From positions 4,642,001 through 4,706,000 of the forward strand of contig NZ_CP071839.1 in NCBI RefSeq assembly GCF_017526105.1: a stretch of 64,000 nt of DNA. Reading direction: 5' to 3'. Positions 26,049 to 33,467 of the stretch are shown here, piece by piece. The stretch is from Streptomyces cyanogenus. GTDB lineage: Bacteria; Actinomycetota; Actinomycetes; Streptomycetales; Streptomycetaceae. The number at the start of each line of letters is the position of its first letter. Positions within the stretch are counted from its first letter, which is position 1. A program made the translations under genes and the position numbers. The notes beneath the pieces were generated by a model. The model had not been told where the DNA came from. It saw only the letters and a program-made list of their open reading frames with translations, and searched no databases.

Positions 26049-26683
26049 CGCCGTCCGAGAGGTACCTTCCCGAGGAACTGGAGCGCGCCCAGCAGCGACT
26101 GGACGCGATGGCCGAGCAGCAGTTGCAGATCGCGCGGGCGCAGGCGGAGGGCTGGCGGAACTTCCTCACCGTCGCCTCCGGGCTGCTGGCCGCGGTGCTG
26201 GTCCTCAAGGGCCGTGAGAACGTCACCACCCTCCCGGGCGGCTACCGGACGGCGGTCATCGCGCTGGTGGCGGCCGGTCTCGTGCTGCTGCTCGGCGCCG
26301 CCTTCCTCGCCGTGTCGGCCGCCCACGGCCGGCCCGGGGACGTGCTGAAGTACGCCCACGCCGCGAAGCTGCTGGACTGGGAGGAGCGGGAGAAGGAGCG
26401 GATCGCGTCCCGGATCCGTATCACCCGCTGGGCGACCGTGGCCGGCGTGCTGGCCACCGCGGCCGGCATCCTGCTGACCTGGGTGTCCCCGGCACCGAGC
26501 GAGCCGGCCCGGACGGTCCGGGTGCACACCAGGGGCGAGACGCTGTGCGGCGAACTCCTCGCAGCCGACGCCGACGGCATCACCGTCAAGGTCGAACCGC
26601 CGTCCGGCAAGGGCCGTGCGGTGATCCGCCACCTCGCCTGGCAGCGCGACGCCGTGAGCACGGCCCCCGCGGACACGTGCTGA
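26045..26683 (+). CDS. Coiled-coil/three-TM membrane protein of the caspase-Hsp90 operon
   Basis: GTG 26045 overlaps the previous stop (GTGA). The 212-residue protein begins with a ~35-residue amphipathic helix with heptad-like spacing (ELERAQQRLDAMAEQQ), followed by two closely spaced membrane segments at about 40-57 and 65-88, a cytoplasmic loop, a third segment at about 128-147 (TRWATVAGVLATAAGILL), and a C-terminal ~65-residue beta-rich tail. No catalytic motif. In conflict systems, co-encoded membrane proteins often act as effectors that damage the inner membrane or report invasion; by that analogy this could be the downstream effector or target of the caspase. This is a hypothesis. Confidence 0.72.
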   Translation: MTPSERYLPEELERAQQRLDAMAEQQLQIARAQAEGWRNFLTVASGLLAAVLVLKGRENVTTLPGGYRTAVIALVAAGLVLLLGAAFLAVSAAHGRPGDVLKYAHAAKLLDWEEREKERIASRIRITRWATVAGVLATAAGILLTWVSPAPSEPARTVRVHTRGETLCGELLAADADGITVKVEPPSGKGRAVIRHLAWQRDAVSTAPADTC

Positions 26684-26841
26684 GCGCGGTACGGCGCGCG
26701 CCGGGTCCCGGCCTGTGGCTGGACCGGAGCGCCTGATGTCCGGGCCGGCGGTGTGACGTCCGGGGGCACGGCTGCGCTGGGCAGGCAGAGCGGATCTTCG
26801 TTTCGGACCCGGTCAGTGGTCCGCTCCGTGAAAGGAGATTC

Positions 26842-27630
26842 ATGCGCAAGCGCGCTGCCTCTGCCGTGCTCGGTGCCGTCGCCGTCCTGGCCGGTCTCGC
26901 CGCGCCCGGTGCCGTCGCGGACGAGGCCCAGGGTGACGTCCAGATCGGCAACGTCACCTTCGACGGGGGCAAGAACATCGTGATCGACGTCTACGACAAG
27001 ACGGTCACGGTCTCGGGGACCTTCACCCACCCGTCCGGCATCCAGGACGCCGACTTCGTTTTGTGGCGCGGACCGGACGGCGCGAACCCGTACGAGACCT
27101 ACGACGACCGTTTCGTCTCCAACCAGTACTACGCGCACGCCGACTGCACGGCCACGAGCGCCACCACCTCCGTCTGCGAGGAGACGTTCACCTTCGAGCC
27201 GGACTGGCTGCTCACCAACGCCCACGCCGGCACCTGGAAGGTCAGCGTCCAGGGGGTGGCCAACGACGACAGCTGGACCCACGCGCCGCAGTACACCACC
27301 ACCCGCCTGCAGCGGCAGTCCCGGCTCACCGCGAACGCGGGCCCGGAGCCGGTCGCCAAGGGCGGCACCCTCACGGTCACCGGGAAGCTCAGCCGGGCCA
27401 ACTGGGACACCCTCGACCACCGCGGGTACAGCGGGCAGCCGGTCCAGCTCCAGTTCCGCAAGGCCGGTACGTCGACGTACACCACCGTCAAGACGGTGAC
27501 CACCTCCAGCACCGGCACCCTGTCGACCACGGTCCCCGCGGCCGAGGACGGCTACTGGCGCTGGAGCTTCGCGGGCACCTCCACCACCCCGGCGGTCCGG
27601 GCGGCCGGCGACTTCGTGGACGTGCAGTAG
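26842..27630 (+). CDS. Secreted beta-rich protein with Ig-like C-terminus
   Basis: ATG 26842 (262 residues) follows AAAGGAG. A signal peptide (MRKRAASAVLGAVAVLAGLA, cleaved near VADEA) precedes a beta-sandwich-like domain with several Asp/Asn-rich turns. About residues 165-260 look like a bacterial Ig-like strand pattern (KGGTLTVTGKLSRANW). One Cys pair (in ADCTATSATTSVCEE) could form a disulphide. It is exported; homologues in Streptomyces are hypothetical. A strong 12-bp terminator hairpin lies 40 bases downstream, so it is a monocistronic unit. Confidence 0.82.
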   Translation: MRKRAASAVLGAVAVLAGLAAPGAVADEAQGDVQIGNVTFDGGKNIVIDVYDKTVTVSGTFTHPSGIQDADFVLWRGPDGANPYETYDDRFVSNQYYAHADCTATSATTSVCEETFTFEPDWLLTNAHAGTWKVSVQGVANDDSWTHAPQYTTTRLQRQSRLTANAGPEPVAKGGTLTVTGKLSRANWDTLDHRGYSGQPVQLQFRKAGTSTYTTVKTVTTSSTGTLSTTVPAAEDGYWRWSFAGTSTTPAVRAAGDFVDVQ

Positions 27631-27671
27631 GCGCTCGGCGGCAGGCGGCCGCCCGCAGCGCCGCACCGCAC

Positions 27672-27701
27672 CCGCGGAGCCGGCCCGTCCCGGCTCCGCG
27701 G
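27672..27701 (+). terminator. Intrinsic terminator hairpin after the secreted Ig-like gene
   Basis: A perfect 12-bp stem (27672-27683 with 27690-27701) and a 6-base loop (CCCGTC). It lies 40 bases after the stop codon of the upstream gene and separates it from the DedA cluster. GC-rich stems without a T tract are the norm for Streptomyces terminators. Confidence 0.75.
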
Positions 27702-27908
27702 TCGCGTCCGGCCCGGCCCGTGTCCGGGTGGTTCCGGGGGTGTGGCTGAGGGATGTCTGAGGGTCTCGGGGTGGAACCCCTAGGGGGCGGCCCGTAGCTC
27801 CCCCTGGAGTGGGCCCCTTCGCGTTGTCCCGCGTCAGCGGACGTGCAAGTCTCCGTAAGCAGGTGATGACGCGGCGAGGCACGCGACAACCGAGGGAAGT
27901 TGGTCCGG

Positions 27909-28487
27909 GTGGACGGTACGCACTGGATGTACGTGCTGCTCGTGCTCGTGACGATGCCGCCCATGATCCCGAACTCGGCTCTGGTGGCCGGCGCCGGCGC
28001 CCTCGCCGCGGCGGGCAGCCTGAACCTGCCCCTGCTGATCGTGATCTTATTGGCGAGCACCGTCCTGGGCGACATGAGCATGTTCTGGGCGGGGCACCTC
28101 GCCCGCAGCCGTGCGCTGCGCTGGATGTCCCGCCGGCAGAAGCGGCGTTCGATGCTGGACTGGGCCGCCGAGCGGTTCCGCCGCTACGGCGTGCCGTCGG
28201 TGATCGTGATGCGCTTCGTGCCCAGCGGCCGCGGCCTCGGCGGGGTCACAGCCGGGATCGTGGACTTCCCGCTGCGCAGCTATCTCCTCGGCGCCCTGCT
28301 CGCCGAGGCCGTCTTCGTGTCCTGCACCCTGGGCCTCGGGTATCTGGGCGGACGGCTCGTCGACAACAGCGTGACGGTGGTGTGCATGGGGCCCGCCGTC
28401 TCCGTCCTCACCGCCGGCAGCGTCATGGCCGTCCGCTGGGCCTGGACGCGGTGGAGCCCCCGTCGTGCCGGTGACCGCGGTGACTGA
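27909..28487 (+). CDS. DedA-family membrane protein with a TTA codon
   Basis: I choose GTG 27909 (192 residues), nine bases after GAGGGAAG; a TTG three codons upstream is possible. Four or five hydrophobic segments and the VTT/DedA pattern are present: PMIPNSALVAGAGALAA, then the RFVPSGRGLGGVTAGI block and the final small-residue helix. The family supports lipid scrambling and envelope homeostasis. Leu47 is encoded by TTA (28047-28049), so translation should depend on bldA. The next gene overlaps by 23 bases, and the four genes to 31564 appear to be one operon. Confidence 0.85.
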   Translation: MDGTHWMYVLLVLVTMPPMIPNSALVAGAGALAAAGSLNLPLLIVILLASTVLGDMSMFWAGHLARSRALRWMSRRQKRRSMLDWAAERFRRYGVPSVIVMRFVPSGRGLGGVTAGIVDFPLRSYLLGALLAEAVFVSCTLGLGYLGGRLVDNSVTVVCMGPAVSVLTAGSVMAVRWAWTRWSPRRAGDRGD

Positions 28488-28908
28488 CCTGACGCGGCCG
28501 ACAGCCGACACGATCGATCCCGACTCGACCGGTCCCGACTCGACCGAGCCCGGTACGACCGTGGACGTCATGCCCGCCGACCGACTCGCCCGTGTGCTCG
28601 GAACCCTGGCGAACCCGCACCGCCTGGGCGTCGTGGCCGCCCTCGCCCGGCGCCGCAACTACGTCAGCCGGCTGGCCCGCGAACTCGGCATCAGCAGAGC
28701 CCTGCTCCAGGCCCACCTCAGACGGCTGGAAGCGGCCGGGCTGGTGACGGGCCAACTGGAGATCTCCAGCGACGGGAAAGCGATGAAGTTCTACGAGGTG
28801 ACCCCCTTCGCGCTCCATCTGACACCGCAGAGCATCGCGGACGCGCTGTCACCCCTCACCATCCACGCACACGTCCCGGAGGACGGCGAGAAGGGAAGCC
28901 CGCAATGA
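28465..28908 (+). CDS. ArsR-type winged-helix regulator
   Basis: GTG 28465 (147 residues) overlaps the DedA end by 23 bases. Residues ~48-120 form a winged-helix DNA-binding domain of ArsR/SmtB style: ADRLARVLGTLANPHRLGVV, then YVSRLARELGISRALLQAHLRRLEAAGL and a wing. The first ~40 residues are Pro/Asp/Thr-rich and probably disordered. No metal-binding Cys/His signature (ELCVCDL) is evident, so it may not sense metal. The next gene overlaps by four bases (ATGA). It may control the surrounding DedA/MMPL operon. Confidence 0.82.
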   Translation: MPVTAVTDLTRPTADTIDPDSTGPDSTEPGTTVDVMPADRLARVLGTLANPHRLGVVAALARRRNYVSRLARELGISRALLQAHLRRLEAAGLVTGQLEISSDGKAMKFYEVTPFALHLTPQSIADALSPLTIHAHVPEDGEKGSPQ

Positions 28909-29174
28909 GTTACCACGGCTGGCAGGAGGTCGTCGGCACCGTCGGTTTGGTCGGTGCGTTCGCATCGGTCGTCACCATCGTCATCTGGCACATGGCCATG
29001 ACCTGGCGGGCCCGGGCCGTCCTGGCCCGCGACCACCAGTACCGGACCCTCGCGGAGCAGGCCACCCGGTCACACGACTCCGCGGTACAGCAACTCGCCG
29101 GCATCGACGAGCGCCTGGCCGATCTGCAGACCCGGATGCGGTCGGTCGAGCGGATCCTCAAGGAAGTCGAGTGA
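28905..29174 (+). CDS. Small single-span membrane protein with coiled coil
   Basis: 89 residues; the start codon overlaps the preceding stop (ATGA). Residues ~7-30 form a single membrane span (VVGTVGLVGAFASVVTIVIW). The remaining ~55 residues are hydrophilic and helical, with heptad-like Leu/Ile spacing (IDERLADLQTRMRSVERIL), likely a coiled coil. It sits between the ArsR-like regulator and the MMPL exporter, suggesting an accessory or scaffold subunit; function unknown. Confidence 0.7.
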   Translation: MSYHGWQEVVGTVGLVGAFASVVTIVIWHMAMTWRARAVLARDHQYRTLAEQATRSHDSAVQQLAGIDERLADLQTRMRSVERILKEVE

Positions 29175-29290
29175 CGGCGTAAAAGGACCCGGGCCGTCGA
29201 GCGGCAACTCGGCGGCCCGGTGGAAGAGGCACTGTCCCGCGTCGAACGCGAGTCTCTCACCAGCCCCCCTTCACGGAAGGACCCTAATTC

Positions 29291-31564
29291 ATGCCGCCCA
29301 AGGGCAAGCGGTTACAGCTGCAGAACGGCACACTGATCGAACGCGTCGCCGGCTGGTCGATCCGGCACCGCGCACTGGCCATCGGAGGATGGCTGGCACT
29401 CGTGGTGCTGGCCGTCCTGTCCACGTCCCTGGTGTCCGGCGACAGCGCCGTCACCAAGGACCCCGGCGAATCCGGTGCGGCCCAGCAGGTCCTGAACGAA
29501 CAGAAGGACTGGGAACCCGTCCTGGAGAACGTACTCGTCCAGTCGCGCGACAAGGACGGGCCGGCATTCAAGGACGACCCGGAACTGCAGCAGGCGGTCA
29601 AGGACCTGGTCGCCGAATTCGGAAAGACGCCCGGTGCGGTCTTCCGACTGCGCACCCCGCTGGATCCGCAGGGCGAACAGCAGATCTCGGCGGACGGACG
29701 GTCCGGTCTCGTCACCTTTTTCGTCGCCGGGCCCAACGTGAAAATGGACGCCCATTTCGACGCGGTGGTCGACGCCGTGCACAAGGTGGCCGACCGGCAC
29801 AAGGACATCCGGGTCGTACAGGCCGGTGACCAGAGCCTTTCCCGGGCCGTCGACGACGCGGTGAAGAAGGACTTCGCCGGCGCCGAGAGCACCTCCCTGC
29901 CGATCACCCTCGTCATCCTGCTCATCGTGTTCGGCGCGCTGGTCGCGGCGGCCGTTCCGCTGCTGCTCGCCGCCACCGCCGTGGCCGCCGCCTTCGGACT
30001 GATCGGCGTGTTCGGCCAGTGGGTGGCCGTCAACAGCGCCGTCTCCTCGATGATCCTGCTGATCGGGGTCGCCGTCAGCATCGACTACTCGCTGTTCTAC
30101 CTGCGCCGGGAACGGGAGGAGCGGGCCGCCGGCCGCACCGTCGCCGAGGCGCTGCGCATCACCGCCAAGACCTCCGGGCACGTGGTCGCCGTCTCCGGCG
30201 TCACCGTCATGCTCTGCGTCAGCGGTCTGCTGCTGAGCGGCCTCGACGTCTTCCGCGGGCTCACCCTCGGCACGATCCTCATCGTCGGCCTGGCGATGAC
30301 CGGCTCGGTCACCGTCCTGCCCGCCCTGCTCGCCGCGCTCGGCCACCGGGTGGACAAGGGCCGCATCCCCTGGCTCGGCAAGCGGCGCACCACCGTGCTG
30401 GAGTCGCGGACCTGGCGCCGGCTGGCCCAGAAGGTCGTCAAGCGGCCCCTGGTGTGGGGCGGTGCCGCCGTCGTGGCCCTCGTGGTGATGGCTCTGCCGA
30501 TGTTCTCCATGCACCTGCAGGACGCCGCCGTCGTCAACAGCCTGCCGCGCAGCGCGCCGACCGTGGACGCGGCGATCCGGATGCAGGACGCCTTCCCGGG
30601 ATCGCCCACCCCGGCCCGGATCGCGGTGTGGAACGCCGACGGCGGCTCGCCGGACACGCCCGCGGTGCGCGCCGCCGTCGGCAGGCTGCACGACGAGATC
30701 GCCGCGAGCGACGGCCGGCTCTTCGGCCCCGTCTCCACGGTCCGCGTCGACGACGTCCTCGTGGTCCGGGTGCCACTGGCGGGCTCCGGCACCGACGACG
30801 ACTCCCACCGGGCGCTGGAGACCCTGCGCGACACCGCCCTGCCCCGCACGCTCGGCAAGGTGGACGGCGTCGAGTACGCCACCGCCGGACGGACGGCGTT
30901 CGCCCACGACTTCGCCGGCCGGCTGAGCGGCCGCACCTTCGCCGTCATCGCGTTCGTGCTCGTGCTGGCGTTCGTCCTGCTGCTCCTGGTCTTCCGCTCC
31001 CTGACCATCCCGCTGGTCTCCATCGCCCTCAACCTGCTGTCGATGGGCGCCTCGTACGGCGTGCTGACCTGGGTCTTCCAGTACGGGAACCTCAGCTCGC
31101 CGCTCGGCTTCACCTCGTACGGCGGGGTCGCGGAATGGCTGCCGCTGTTCATGTTCGTGGTGCTGTTCGGGCTCAGCATGGACTACCACATCTTCGTCCT
31201 GAGCCGGATCCGGGAGCGCCGGCAGGCCGGCGCCGAGCCACGGGACGCGGTGGTCGGCGGCGCCGCCGCCAGCGCCGGCGTGGTCACGAGCGCGGCGGTC
31301 ATCATGACCGCGGTGTTCACGATCTTCATCACCCTGTCCGCGATCGAGAACAAGATGATGGGCGTCGGCATGGCCGTGGCCATCCTCATCGACGCCACCC
31401 TGGTGCGCGGCATCCTGCTGCCGGCGGCCCTGGCCCTGCTGGGCCGGCGCGCCTGGGAACTGCCGCGCGGTCTGCGCCGCCTGCCGGGCGGCACGTCCGG
31501 GTCCGCGCCCGCCGGCCCCACCGGCGCCGTGAGCCGCCCAGCCGAGGGCGTACGACGCAGCTGA
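29291..31564 (+). CDS. MMPL-family RND exporter with a TTA codon
   Basis: ATG 29291 (757 residues) follows a GGAAGGACC-like site. The topology fits the MMPL/RND family: a first TM helix, a large extracytoplasmic loop (~55-200), a cluster of five TM helices with the signature GVAVSIDYSLFYLRREREE, then a repeat of the pattern with GLSMDYHIFVLSRIRE and further TM helices. The Asp residues in IDYS and MDYH are the proton-relay positions. It probably exports lipids or lipid-like secondary metabolites using the proton motive force. Leu8 is TTA (29312-29314), an early bldA-dependent codon that should block translation in young mycelium. Fourth gene of the DedA cluster, after a 116-base gap. Confidence 0.92.
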   Translation: MPPKGKRLQLQNGTLIERVAGWSIRHRALAIGGWLALVVLAVLSTSLVSGDSAVTKDPGESGAAQQVLNEQKDWEPVLENVLVQSRDKDGPAFKDDPELQQAVKDLVAEFGKTPGAVFRLRTPLDPQGEQQISADGRSGLVTFFVAGPNVKMDAHFDAVVDAVHKVADRHKDIRVVQAGDQSLSRAVDDAVKKDFAGAESTSLPITLVILLIVFGALVAAAVPLLLAATAVAAAFGLIGVFGQWVAVNSAVSSMILLIGVAVSIDYSLFYLRREREERAAGRTVAEALRITAKTSGHVVAVSGVTVMLCVSGLLLSGLDVFRGLTLGTILIVGLAMTGSVTVLPALLAALGHRVDKGRIPWLGKRRTTVLESRTWRRLAQKVVKRPLVWGGAAVVALVVMALPMFSMHLQDAAVVNSLPRSAPTVDAAIRMQDAFPGSPTPARIAVWNADGGSPDTPAVRAAVGRLHDEIAASDGRLFGPVSTVRVDDVLVVRVPLAGSGTDDDSHRALETLRDTALPRTLGKVDGVEYATAGRTAFAHDFAGRLSGRTFAVIAFVLVLAFVLLLLVFRSLTIPLVSIALNLLSMGASYGVLTWVFQYGNLSSPLGFTSYGGVAEWLPLFMFVVLFGLSMDYHIFVLSRIRERRQAGAEPRDAVVGGAAASAGVVTSAAVIMTAVFTIFITLSAIENKMMGVGMAVAILIDATLVRGILLPAALALLGRRAWELPRGLRRLPGGTSGSAPAGPTGAVSRPAEGVRRS

Positions 31565-32397
31565 ACCAGCCCCCGTCCCCCGCTCCGGCCGCAACCCGAT
31601 ACTCCCGGGTTCCGGCCGGAGCCGCGCCGATCCAGACGGAGTACCGGGCCCTGCAGAGTGCTGTCGCGCATGACCCCGGTACTCGATCTGGTGGGCGGAC
31701 CCCGAACGGCCCGCCGGATGGCGTGCCGAGGGAAAGCAGGGAAAGCGCTCGGAGCAGGAAGCCACGCACTGACGCACACGGCAGCCCAGTCCGGCACGAC
31801 CACCGATTCCGGCCGGACCGGGATCGGTCCTTCGGCGAGCGGCAGCAGCTGGTGGTCCTGGACGCGCTGGAGTCCGAGCGGGTCGAGGCGCTGCCCGGGG
31901 CCGGCGTGACCGAGTTCCGCGGCGGCCACTTCTACGTGGAGGAGCGGCTCACCGAGGTGGCCGCCCTCGTCGACGCCACCCTCGGCTGCACACCGGCTGA
32001 GCCGCGCCGGCGCCGGCTGCCCGCCGGTTTCGGTGAATCTGCACAGCGCGTGCGCAATCCCCGCTCGTGCGCCGGGAATCGGCGCGCGGGCCCGCCGCAG
32101 GATTCCCCGTTCGCGCGGAGTGTCCCGTTCCGCCGACGGGGACGTCCGCGGCGCCGGGCGAGGGAGCCGTGGGAAACGGCGACGGAGCCGTGGGGAATAT
32201 GGAGAGGCTGTCCTGGTGCCGTGTGCGGGCCTGCACGGATGCGACCGCGAAACGCCCGGCTTCCCCCGCGGGCGCGCCGGTCGGCTGGATGACGGGCGTG
32301 GTCCGTGCTTTGATCCCCAGCGCCGCGAGACCCGCGATCCGTCCCCAGCGGGGCCGCCCCCCCCTTGTGGCTCATCCATACGAAGGGAAGTCTCCTC
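31565..32397. other. Intergenic stretch with a possible decayed coding fragment
   Basis: No intact gene. On the + strand, roughly 31829-32030 reads like a protein remnant (for example QQLVVLDALESERVEALPG and GGHFYVEERLTEVAALVDA), with no plausible start and then loss of frame. I do not recognise its family. The rest of the interval shows no clear coding signal or RNA. The 5' untranslated region of the next peptide gene lies at the right end (GAAGGGAAG just before the ATG). Confidence 0.4.
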
Positions 32398-32607
32398 ATG
32401 AACTCCGCTCCCCAGGTCGAGACCGCCGAGATCTCCGACGCCGAGCTGGACAACGTCTCCGGCGGCCTGAGCCCGCACGCCGGCCTGACCGCCGGCCCCA
32501 CGACGGTCGGCGACGCGGACGTCCTGGCCGCGCTCGGCACCGTCCAGAACCAGGTCCTGGCCACCGCCGCCCAGTACGACCAGGTCAGCGTCAGCGTCTC
32601 CCTCTGA
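32398..32607 (+). CDS. Small peptide with double-glycine type leader (lanthipeptide-like precursor)
   Basis: ATG 32398 (69 residues) follows GAAGGGAAG. The N-terminal ~23 residues form a class II-type leader: acidic, with EISDAELDNVSGG, the double Gly being a typical processing site for C39 peptidase/transporters. The remaining ~46 residues are hydrophobic and Val/Thr/Gln-rich with no Cys, so lanthionine rings cannot form. It resembles proteins often annotated as type A2 lantipeptide in Streptomyces. No modification or export gene is adjacent. A strong terminator follows, so it is a stand-alone transcript. Confidence 0.72.
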   Translation: MNSAPQVETAEISDAELDNVSGGLSPHAGLTAGPTTVGDADVLAALGTVQNQVLATAAQYDQVSVSVSL

Positions 32608-32617
32608 CGCACAAGAC

Positions 32618-32653
32618 GGAGCGGGCTGCACCCCCCGGGGTGCAGCCCGCTCC
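32618..32653. terminator. Strong bidirectional terminator hairpin
   Basis: A perfect 17-bp stem (32618-32634 with 32637-32653) with a 2-base loop. It lies between the GG-leader peptide gene (+) and the SCO5918-like gene (-), and can terminate both. Confidence 0.85.
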
Positions 32654-32660
32654 GCGTGCG

Positions 32661-32948
32661 TCACCAGCCGAGCGCCTCCTCGTCGGCCCGTGTCTCCAGG
32701 GCCGGGACGACCGGGCGCGGCTCGTGGCAGGTGAAGCCGAGGCGGGTCAGGGCCCGGCGCATCTCGGCCACCGTGAAGTCGCGGCGGTTCTGCCGGGTGA
32801 TCACTTCACCGACCTGCATCACGGGGTAGACGCGGCGGCCGATCGTCACGGACACGCCGGTGACGGATTCCGGCGTGATGCCGCTCATGGCCTGTTCGAC
32901 CTCGCTCTTGACCAGGTCGAAGGGGAAACGGGCGATGACACAGCGCAT
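32661..32948 (-). CDS. SCO5918-like small protein (copy 1)
   Basis: ATG 32948 (95 residues) has GGAGG six bases upstream and matches the start of the second copy at 61448, which opens with the same MRCVIAR-FPFDL. The protein contains the shared block GVSVTIGRR-YPV-QVGEVITRQ-RRDFT and RALTRLGFTCHE. I do not know its function; it always accompanies the CBS and DEAD-box genes in this window, which suggests a shared stress response. It is the last gene of cassette copy 1 and is bounded by the terminator at 32618-32653. Confidence 0.75.
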   Translation of the reverse strand: MRCVIARFPFDLVKSEVEQAMSGITPESVTGVSVTIGRRVYPVMQVGEVITRQNRRDFTVAEMRRALTRLGFTCHEPRPVVPALETRADEEALGW

Positions 32949-32979
32949 GGATGCCTCCACGAGGTGGGGAAGACGGCGG

Positions 32980-33387
32980 TCAGGGCGTGAGGGCCAGGAC
33001 GCCCAGGGCGTATCCGTGCTCGTCGATCACGGGGGACACGTCCAGGGTCCGCACCCGCATGGCGGCTTCCGCCTCGCCGAGCGCGGCCCGGGACGAGGTG
33101 AACGGTCCGCGGTCGAGCGGGAGGTCCCGCAGCCGCGTCCGGTCGCTGTACCACGAGCCGCCGCGGTGCGCGGTGAGCTGGGCCCGGGTGACCAGGCCCG
33201 CGCATCGCCCGTCCTCGTCCCGCAGGAGCAGGTGCGCGACCCGCGCGCCGATGAGCACGGACAGGGCCACGTCGACCGCCATGTGGTCGTCGACCTGCGG
33301 CCCGGGGGCGTGCATGGCGTCGCGGGCGGTCAGACCCGTGCCGGCGGGGCTGCCGGCTTGCTGGGTCCGGGACGGAAACGGGGTCAA
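32980..33387 (-). CDS. CBS-domain protein (copy 1)
   Basis: TTG 33387 (135 residues) is chosen because the same TTG-ACC-CC start, preceded by GGAGA/GAGGAG, is kept in the second copy. It contains two CBS units: the first around VDDHMAVDVALSVLIGARVAHLLLRDEDGRCAGLVTRAQL, and the second ending in VIDEHGYALGVLAL. CBS pairs bind adenosyl ligands such as ATP, AMP or SAM and act as energy sensors. It lies downstream of the DEAD-box helicase on the same strand in the cold-shock cassette. Confidence 0.8.
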   Translation of the reverse strand: MTPFPSRTQQAGSPAGTGLTARDAMHAPGPQVDDHMAVDVALSVLIGARVAHLLLRDEDGRCAGLVTRAQLTAHRGGSWYSDRTRLRDLPLDRGPFTSSRAALGEAEAAMRVRTLDVSPVIDEHGYALGVLALTP

Positions 33388-33467
33388 GGGCTTCTCCTCT
33401 TCGTCGGGGCGGACCGGACGGGCCACGGGCCCGTCCCGTCCGCCGGGAGTGCGTCCCCGTGCTCGGG

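Noticed and set aside
30019..32292. Arg-rich plus-strand frame across the MMPL gene
   Set aside because: Shadow of the MMPL reading frame; the true frame shows RND motifs.
32398..32607. Full lanthipeptide biosynthetic cluster
   Set aside because: The precursor has no Cys and no LanB/C/M, transporter or protease gene is nearby.
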